From positions 1 to 62,586 of the forward strand of contig JALLOO010000004.1 in NCBI GenBank assembly GCA_027717985.1: a stretch of 62,586 bases of DNA, written 5' to 3'. The notes beneath the pieces are model-generated. The model saw nothing but the letters and a program-made list of their open reading frames with translations. It ran no database searches and was not told the origin of the DNA. The position numbers were made by a program, and so were the translations under genes. Origin of the DNA: Patescibacteria group bacterium AH-259-L05. GTDB taxonomy: Bacteria > Patescibacteriota > Patescibacteriia > UBA2591 > UBA6264. Of this stretch, positions 57,460-62,586 are shown in pieces (within the stretch, counting starts at the first letter, position 1; every line of letters begins with the position of its first letter).

Positions 57460-57545
57460 TATGGGCAGTTGCCTGATTTTTTAAATCCAGCTGCGATCGC
57501 TTCTTGTTCCGTGCAAAAATATTGCTCTCCTTTTTCTGTTCTATT
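57460..57545 (-). pseudogene. 3 prime fragment of thermonuclease gene
   Basis: Minus strand encodes KGEQYFCTEQEAIAAGFKKS and the NCP end with the same stop, as in the intact gene at 59389, but the frame runs into stops upstream. It lacks the nuclease domain. Third copy of this tail in the window. Confidence 0.8.
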
Positions 57546-57718
57546 TTCCCTTTAACTTCCGGATATTTCCGAATACATCCTGTATTTTATTAGTCTTGCC
57601 CTGCCTTGTTTAAGAAGCAGTCTTAACAAGACCATTTTTGATAAGTTTGTCCCTTTGTGTCCTCTTTATGTCCCCTTTATATATAGGGCTTAAAACATTT
57701 TGCTTATCATTCGGAAAA

Positions 57719-57751
57719 AATTTCCGCTAAATTTCCGCTAAATTTCCGCTA
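57719..57751. repeat. 11-bp tandem repeat at the end of the AlbA_2 gene
   Basis: Three copies of AAATTTCCGCT; the AlbA_2 stop codon lies within it. Confidence 0.8.
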
Positions 57752-59111
57752 AGACATAATATGCCAACTTATCACTAACGCCCCTTTTCTGAATAACCTT
57801 TTTATCTGCAAGTCCTTTTAAATCGTTCCTCGCCATACGTTCGGTAATTTTAAAAAGCTCAGCATATTTCTTGCTCGTTATTTTTTTATATTCTTTAAGA
57901 TATTCGATCGCCTTAATCTGTCTTTCATTTAAGTTAAGTTCTTCAAGAAATTTTTCTGTTAACTTAGTTTTCCAGAATGTAATCACTAAACTTTCAGTAA
58001 TTTCTTCAAATAAAGGTTCGGGCAAACCATGTTTCAAACATTCTTCAATAATCCTATTTGTTCCAGTTCCCCATTGCTCAATAAATTTTATCAAAAAGAA
58101 ACATTTGCCAATTAAATGGTTTCTTAAAATAGAATCGTGCTTTTTCTTTAAATCTTCTAATCTTAAGGGATTTGGTAAAGGACCAACGCCCCAAACCTCT
58201 ATTCTGTCATCAAATATCCTGACCTGAACATTGCTGGATATTTCATAATCCCTATGACAGATGGCATTCGTTATAGCTTCTCTTATGGCTTCAATTGGAT
58301 ATTCCCATTTCTCAACCCTTTCTATTCCTACGATTTTAGCGTGCAGTTTGATATGTTCTTTCACAAACTCAACCGCATCATCCCTTTGATTGATAATATT
58401 TCCTTCAAAAACTTTCATATCAATAAATTCTAAAGGTTTTATTCCTTTAAACCTGGCGCATCTGGTTTGTGCCTGCAAAAAGAATCTTTGCGGTTTTTTA
58501 CCAAACAGCAGAATAGCAGCATTTGTTAATTTCCCATTTTTTATCAACCCCAACCTTTCTAATGCTTCCCCGACTGGTGTTTCTGGTTCAACATTAAAAT
58601 TTCTTTCGTACTTTGCTTTCCTTAAAAACCACTTAATTTTTTCTTCGTCAATGTCTTTAAGTGCTGCTTCTTCACAAATCTGTTCATCCCAATAAACCTT
58701 TTTCTTTTCTACAATTAATCTTTCTATTTCCTGTCTTGACATTCTCAGAGTGGACTTGCCAACTCTTTTGAAAACCCTGCCAAAAGCAAAAACTGGTTTT
58801 TCTTTGGCTTCGCTTACCTCAATAATGATTATTTTCTTTCCGTCAATTTCTTTAACTTCAATTTTGGGGTAAATTTTTGGCTCTAAGCTGGTTGAAATTT
58901 TGTTTGTTAATCTTTCTATTGTGTCCTTGCCAATTTGTAACCCCAAAATATTACCCTTAGAATAGGCCCCAATAATAATTTTACCGCCATTTTTATTAAC
59001 AAGTCCGGCAATTGTTTGGATAATCTCCTTTATTTGAGACAAGGAAGGCTTCAGCTCTAAACTTTCGCTTTCTCCTTTCTCTATCAATTTTTTAATCTTG
59101 TTTTTACTCAT
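57738..59111 (-). CDS. AlbA_2 (Schlafen-like) ATP-binding/helix-turn-helix protein
   Basis: A 457-residue protein with an N-terminal AlbA_2 domain (EKGESESLELKPSLSQIKE, NKNGGKIIIGAYSKG), a middle HATPase_c_4-like part (EAIREAITNAICHRDYEISSN, IEQWGTGTNRIIEECLKHGLPEP) and a C-terminal winged helix (FKITERMARNDLKGLADKKVI). These proteins are widespread transcription regulators, some in defence islands. It has a 5 prime region duplicated at 56200-56305. No partner gene beside it. Confidence 0.87.
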   Translation of the reverse strand: MSKNKIKKLIEKGESESLELKPSLSQIKEIIQTIAGLVNKNGGKIIIGAYSKGNILGLQIGKDTIERLTNKISTSLEPKIYPKIEVKEIDGKKIIIIEVSEAKEKPVFAFGRVFKRVGKSTLRMSRQEIERLIVEKKKVYWDEQICEEAALKDIDEEKIKWFLRKAKYERNFNVEPETPVGEALERLGLIKNGKLTNAAILLFGKKPQRFFLQAQTRCARFKGIKPLEFIDMKVFEGNIINQRDDAVEFVKEHIKLHAKIVGIERVEKWEYPIEAIREAITNAICHRDYEISSNVQVRIFDDRIEVWGVGPLPNPLRLEDLKKKHDSILRNHLIGKCFFLIKFIEQWGTGTNRIIEECLKHGLPEPLFEEITESLVITFWKTKLTEKFLEELNLNERQIKAIEYLKEYKKITSKKYAELFKITERMARNDLKGLADKKVIQKRGVSDKLAYYVLAEI

Positions 59112-59388
59112 TTTATTTCTGTTAGAATCTAATCTTTTGATTGCCTATTACTTCATTATTATAGCAAAGATAAACAAAAAAGACACGGAGTGGCGCCTGG
59201 TCTCCTCAATTAGGAATACCTGCGTCTCTACCTGCGTCTCCAGGAGACATATCCTCCTTTGCCTTCCCCTTCCTTGTGCTTTGCCCGAAATATGGATGAC
59301 AATTGGGTATATGCGGCAGACGATAACCTGGTAACTTGGGAACTGAGTTCCCAAGTTACAAGTTATGTTTAAAGCCAGGGGTTAAACA
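59112..59388. other. Intergenic region with 13-bp palindrome
   Basis: Contains the AlbA_2 upstream sequence (duplicated at 56226), a CTGCGTCTC direct repeat, and the perfect inverted repeat GTAACTTGGGAAC TGA GTTCCCAAGTTAC (59331-59359), 29 bp downstream of the SNase stop. No T tract after it on the minus strand. No gene seen. Confidence 0.65.
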
Positions 59389-60408
59389 TTATGGGCAGTT
59401 GCCTGATTTTTTAAACCCGGCGGCGATCGCTTCTTGTTCAGTGCAAAAATACTGCTCTCCTTTGCGCGTATCTATTTTTACAAGATTATAACTACTGCAA
59501 CCGAGAAAAAAATATACTTTTCCCGCGCCTTGTCTTGAAATATTTCCCTTAATAGTACATTCGGGATCGGTCGGGAGCGCATGCATTTCTCGATATTGGA
59601 TATTTTCTTGTTCATACTCGTCTACATACTCATCACACGCACCCCATAAACCGCGCCGCGCCATAAATGCCTGATCCCGCGCCTTAATAAAAACATTGGT
59701 ATACAGCTTATTGCGTCCGTATGAAAATTCTCGCACATAACCCTGGCGTAAAAGATGGTCATTTACAAATATATTATTTTCCAGCAAGTCACCACTGGGC
59801 AAAAACACATAGCTGAGTATACGGCCACGATCATCTACTGCCGTAACATCTTTTTCCAGCCGCACATACTTTCCCTGCACCAGTCGCACCAGCTCATTCC
59901 TTGCTTCTTCGTAATAACATTTGCCGCCTTCTGGTGCATTAATCCCAATAAGGCGGACTTTCATATCTCCCTCTATCTTAATCGTGTCCCCGTCAATCAC
60001 TTCAGTCACCAAATAAAGGTTGTCATCAGCGCGTGAGATTAGATCGCGTATCTGTAATAATTCCTCTGCGGTCAGTGACGGTTCTTGTCCAATATCTACT
60101 CTCTCGGGTGCTGTACTCACTACTTCCTGCTCAACCTCAACCATCTCGGCTGTTGTATCAACTGAATCATCCATCAGATCTGCCACGCTCAAACCTGTAA
60201 ACACAGCAAGAAGCGCGAGAAATGCAATGCTTAATTTTTTTAGTATCGGCCCTTCATACCCTGTTGCTACAAGCAAAGCAATTATACCACCTATGGTAAG
60301 AAGAATCGTGAGAACATATTGCTTAATTACTCTCCGATGTTGTTTTTCCATGCCCCACACCTTTTTATCTTTTAAATCTTTAATTTGTTTAATTGTCTTT
60401 AATTTCAT
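59389..60408 (-). CDS. Membrane-anchored thermonuclease (SNase) with C-terminal Cys domain
   Basis: Residues about 28-80 hold one or two hydrophobic segments that anchor the protein. The SNase core is at about 135-265: VIDGDTIKIEGDMKVRLIGI, NAPEGGKCYYEEAR, VDDRGRILSYVFLPSG and ARRGLWGACDEY. The C-terminal part (IKGNISRQGAGKVYFFLGCS, FCTEQEAIAAGFKKSGNC) is a small Cys-containing domain common after SNase in reduced genomes. The first 18 residues (MKLKTIKQIKDLKDKKV) resemble the PGK start MKLKTLRQIKDFRNRRV, so the true start may be M20 (60351), which has a weak AAGGTG before it. Confidence 0.84.
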   Translation of the reverse strand: MKLKTIKQIKDLKDKKVWGMEKQHRRVIKQYVLTILLTIGGIIALLVATGYEGPILKKLSIAFLALLAVFTGLSVADLMDDSVDTTAEMVEVEQEVVSTAPERVDIGQEPSLTAEELLQIRDLISRADDNLYLVTEVIDGDTIKIEGDMKVRLIGINAPEGGKCYYEEARNELVRLVQGKYVRLEKDVTAVDDRGRILSYVFLPSGDLLENNIFVNDHLLRQGYVREFSYGRNKLYTNVFIKARDQAFMARRGLWGACDEYVDEYEQENIQYREMHALPTDPECTIKGNISRQGAGKVYFFLGCSSYNLVKIDTRKGEQYFCTEQEAIAAGFKKSGNCP

Positions 60409-60410
60409 TA

Positions 60411-62586
60411 TTATTCAAGCTGTTTTAAAAATTCATCTATTTGATCTTTAAGAGAGGGGTCAAATTCTAAGGCTTTCTCGGCTGATTCTTGGGCATTTTC
60501 ATTATTTCCTGTTTTAACATAAATTTGAGCCAATTTAAAGTATAAATTTGCATCTTTTGGTTTTATATAAAGGGTCCACCGATACTGCTGAATTGCTTTA
60601 TTATAATCACCTGTTGCAATATAGGCTTGGACTAACTGAAGCATAAATGCAGCATTCTCCCACCATCGGTAATTTAATTCCCAGGCTCTTTCTGCTGCTT
60701 CAATCCCCTTTTCAAGTTGGCCATCCGCCAGATAAGCTACAGATAAATTAAATTGAGATTCTTTAACCTCTGTATCTAATTTAACGGTTTTCTCTAAAAG
60801 CTCTATAGCCTTGTCATAGTTACGTCGGATAATTTCTATACGGGCTAACTCAAAGTAGGTTTGCTGGCGAGAAGGAGATAATTCTAGGGCTTTTTGCAAA
60901 ACCCTTTCCGCATCTTCAAAATAATCTGGCTTATAGCGCGTTCCCAAATTGTGCAACTGACCTAAATATAAATAATGACGAACATCCAATGGGTGTTCTT
61001 CAACATTTTTCTTGTGTTCACTAATTGCAAATTCCGTCATTGCTACCACAGTTTGTGTATCAGGATTTTTTTGCGCATATTGTTCACTTACGGTTTTAGC
61101 TAGCTGAACTCTTATCTCTGGATTAACAAACGACTCTTTTTCTAATGCTTTTTGATACCAATGAAAACCAGACTTTAAATCAACTTTTGAAGTATGAACA
61201 CCTCTAATTGCTAATCTGGACTGTTGAAATGGTTCAACATTAAATTTATATATTGCCAATGGCAGAAAAACAATAATTAAAAATATGAGAACTGGTAGAG
61301 GGAATCTGCCTCTCTTCTGAGGTCTGACCTCCACTTGAAGGTCAGACCTCTGTGTTATAAAATAAACCAACCCCAAACTAAAATAAAAAACAATCAACGG
61401 CGCAGGCGTATCAAACACAAACAGATTCTGAACAAAATAAGCCAAAAACATCAAGCCCAAAATCATTATAGAAATACGTGCTCTATAATTCTCTATCTTT
61501 TTTAACCTTTGCCAAAGCAAATAAAATATCGAACCAAATATAGACAAATATACTAAAGCTCCAAGAGCCCCAGTTAAAGCTAATAAATCAACCATCTGAT
61601 TATGTGAACGATCAAACCATGTATTTTCCTGACCCTTACGAAGATAAAGCGGGTTATAATGTTTATTAAAAACGATATTATAATTTTCCCATCCCCAGCC
61701 TAAAGTTGGACTTTGTTTGAATCCACGCCACCCAACCTCCCAAGCCGTTGTCCTCTCTTGCATTCCATAACTTAAGTTAGCGAAACGACGAATGAAATAC
61801 GGAGCCTTACTTACCAATGGCTGTGTTTGAGGAAGTTGCATAATAAAAAAAGTAACAGTAAAAATGATCAACAAAATACTCAATCCAATTTTTGTCTTCT
61901 GAGAAGCCCGGCTAAACAATAAAAAAATGGTCAATACAAGCAGGCTTAAAGAAAATGCAACCATGACACCGCGCGAAGCTGCTAAAAACAGAATTACTAC
62001 ATTAAATACAAGTAAACTGCCAACAACCTTTTGCTGTAAAATATCTTTTTTATTATAAACTAAAATAAGTCCAGCCCAAAAAATATTAAGCATTGCATAT
62101 ACTGCCAAAAATATTGGATTTCCCAGCGTAGCAGTCATTTGTACGCCCTCTTCTTTTAATAAGAACTTGAACCCTAATTTTTGCCCGAGCCCGTAAAGGC
62201 CAACCAAAAAACTGACTATTAAACTCACATATATAAATTGTCTCCACTCTGACCAATTCTTGAAAACGCTTATCAAAACAATAAATAAAGCATAAAAGTG
62301 AAACATAGTTACAATTCCTGTCATTCTCTCTTGTGAACTCCAAAAACTTTTATAAAAATCAACTCCTGCTAAAGCTGTTAAAATTAAAATGCCCATAAAC
62401 ATGCTCAGGGCAACAACTAATGGATTTCTCCAATGAGGTCTATATTGTTTATCGCCATACATCGCCAAGAAGAGCCATGCAACAAAAATAATTTCAACCA
62501 AAATCTGAAATACTATCACTTTAGAAAATATATACGGAAAAAGAACGGGTCGATATACCAGAAGCGGTAAAAATAAAATAACAATT
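60411..62586 (-). CDS. O-antigen ligase/polymerase (Wzy-like) with C-terminal TPRs, 5 prime end off window
   Basis: The ORF track starts at GTG 62519, but the frame stays open to the window edge (22 more codons, including LFLPLLVYRPVLFPY, a membrane helix), so the gene is partial. About 12 membrane helices, SSQERMTGIVTMFHFYALFI and WGWENYNIVFNKHYNP with WFDRSHNQMVDLLALTGALG match the Wzy_C/O-antigen ligase domain. The last 270 residues are tetratricopeptide repeats (AERVLQKALELSPSRQQTYF). An in-frame palindrome (61319-61350) encodes QRSDLQVEVRPQK in a loop. Confidence 0.88.
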   Translation of the reverse strand, partial: IVILFLPLLVYRPVLFPYIFSKVIVFQILVEIIFVAWLFLAMYGDKQYRPHWRNPLVVALSMFMGILILTALAGVDFYKSFWSSQERMTGIVTMFHFYALFIVLISVFKNWSEWRQFIYVSLIVSFLVGLYGLGQKLGFKFLLKEEGVQMTATLGNPIFLAVYAMLNIFWAGLILVYNKKDILQQKVVGSLLVFNVVILFLAASRGVMVAFSLSLLVLTIFLLFSRASQKTKIGLSILLIIFTVTFFIMQLPQTQPLVSKAPYFIRRFANLSYGMQERTTAWEVGWRGFKQSPTLGWGWENYNIVFNKHYNPLYLRKGQENTWFDRSHNQMVDLLALTGALGALVYLSIFGSIFYLLWQRLKKIENYRARISIMILGLMFLAYFVQNLFVFDTPAPLIVFYFSLGLVYFITQRSDLQVEVRPQKRGRFPLPVLIFLIIVFLPLAIYKFNVEPFQQSRLAIRGVHTSKVDLKSGFHWYQKALEKESFVNPEIRVQLAKTVSEQYAQKNPDTQTVVAMTEFAISEHKKNVEEHPLDVRHYLYLGQLHNLGTRYKPDYFEDAERVLQKALELSPSRQQTYFELARIEIIRRNYDKAIELLEKTVKLDTEVKESQFNLSVAYLADGQLEKGIEAAERAWELNYRWWENAAFMLQLVQAYIATGDYNKAIQQYRWTLYIKPKDANLYFKLAQIYVKTGNNENAQESAEKALEFDPSLKDQIDEFLKQLE
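61319..61350. repeat. Palindromic element inside Wzy gene
   Basis: Perfect inverted repeat GAGGTCTGACCT / AGGTCAGACCTC with an 8-nt loop; same core family as the pgk palindrome. Confidence 0.88.

Larger units (their letters stand above)
57255..57737. other. Intergenic region with fragments and palindromes
   Basis: No intact gene over about 480 nt. It holds the promoter above, a palindrome AAAATCGGAG/CTCCGATTTT (57430-57456), the SNase 3 prime fragment (57460-57545), and on the minus strand a coding-like remnant (57610-57723, containing GDIKRTQRDKLIKNGLVKTA) preceded and followed by stops. Confidence 0.6.

Noticed and set aside
56006-60408. An integrated mobile element flanked by pgk direct repeats
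   Set aside because: The pgk-like stub is suggestive, but no integrase, transposase or clear target-site duplication is seen, so I report only the stub.

Overview
This AT-rich window carries a compact, gene-dense bacterial chromosome segment. It holds the core genes lepA, secA, secD, secF, murJ, eno, pgk, hpf, sufB and three tRNAs without an encoded CCA. Many very short orphan proteins, several probable leaderless mRNAs, GHKL and AlbA_2 ATPases, twin AbiE-type toxin-antitoxin pairs, a SNase with a C-terminal Cys-rich tail and a Wzy-TPR protein give it the flavour of a Patescibacteria/CPR-like or other reduced candidate-phylum genome (inference). The metabolic genes are unusually rich for such a lineage: beta-oxidation enzymes (FadE-, FadA- and FadN-like), the last two MEP isoprenoid enzymes (IspH, IspG), a 2-oxoacid:ferredoxin oxidoreductase beta subunit, ferredoxins, NuoB and NuoI, and a SUF-type Fe-S assembly set. 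TGA is used as an ordinary stop (ATGA overlaps), so there is no sign of UGA recoding.

Layout. 1-3.4 kb: tRNA-Leu, a GHKL ATPase, a Nudix gene broken by an in-frame TAA, an IMPase and a ferritin-like/VIT1 fusion. 3.5-9.8 kb: fatty-acid beta-oxidation, with an acyl-CoA dehydrogenase convergent to a fadN-fadA operon. 9.8-12.4 kb: small orphan proteins, a PIN protein, a trypsin-fold protein, two CAT-anticodon tRNAs and a structured intergenic stretch. 12.4-17 kb: ispH-ispG, a subtilisin lipoprotein, PAP2 and YjbQ. 17.1-24.1 kb: a run of plus-strand redox and Fe-S genes, mostly single genes or pairs. Most have an extended -10 promoter (TGNTATACT) followed by a boxA-like leader (GYTCTTTNAAA). 24.2-36 kb: ftsB-like, lepA, NADAR, murJ, GT4, secF, secD and an envelope-sugar operon. 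36-42.5 kb: small genes, AbiE module 1, short hydrolases, repeat arrays and an independently transcribed structured RNA. 42.5-50.6 kb: secA and the operon eno-gpmI-gpmI-hpf. 50.7-62.6 kb: AbiE module 2, several GHKL proteins, an exonuclease, pgk, and a rearranged zone with a chimeric micro-ORF, gene fragments and palindromic insertions. It ends in a Wzy-TPR gene that runs off the window.

How the genes work together. The redox cluster suggests ferredoxin-based electron transfer, with the 2-oxoacid oxidoreductase, two dicluster ferredoxins and NuoB/NuoI all requiring Fe-S clusters that SufB, IscA-like and SufT/MIP18 proteins help build. Beta-oxidation would feed acetyl-CoA and reducing power. 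Lower glycolysis (Pgk, two iPGMs, Eno) sits in two minus-strand units. Envelope work is spread over SecA/SecD/SecF, MurJ, PAP2, GT4, a DUF2079-like protein and Wzy-TPR.

The most noteworthy observations are: a SecD whose periplasmic region holds a parvulin-like domain with its first strand moved to the end; boxA-like leaders on many protein genes plus a duplicated 43-bp promoter cassette; a 35-codon micro-ORF made by joining the start of an AlbA_2 gene to the end of a SNase gene; palindromic elements inserted in frame in pgk and the Wzy gene; two AbiE operons sharing a TTATCCACA-containing motif; and an unidentified small RNA gene next to secA.
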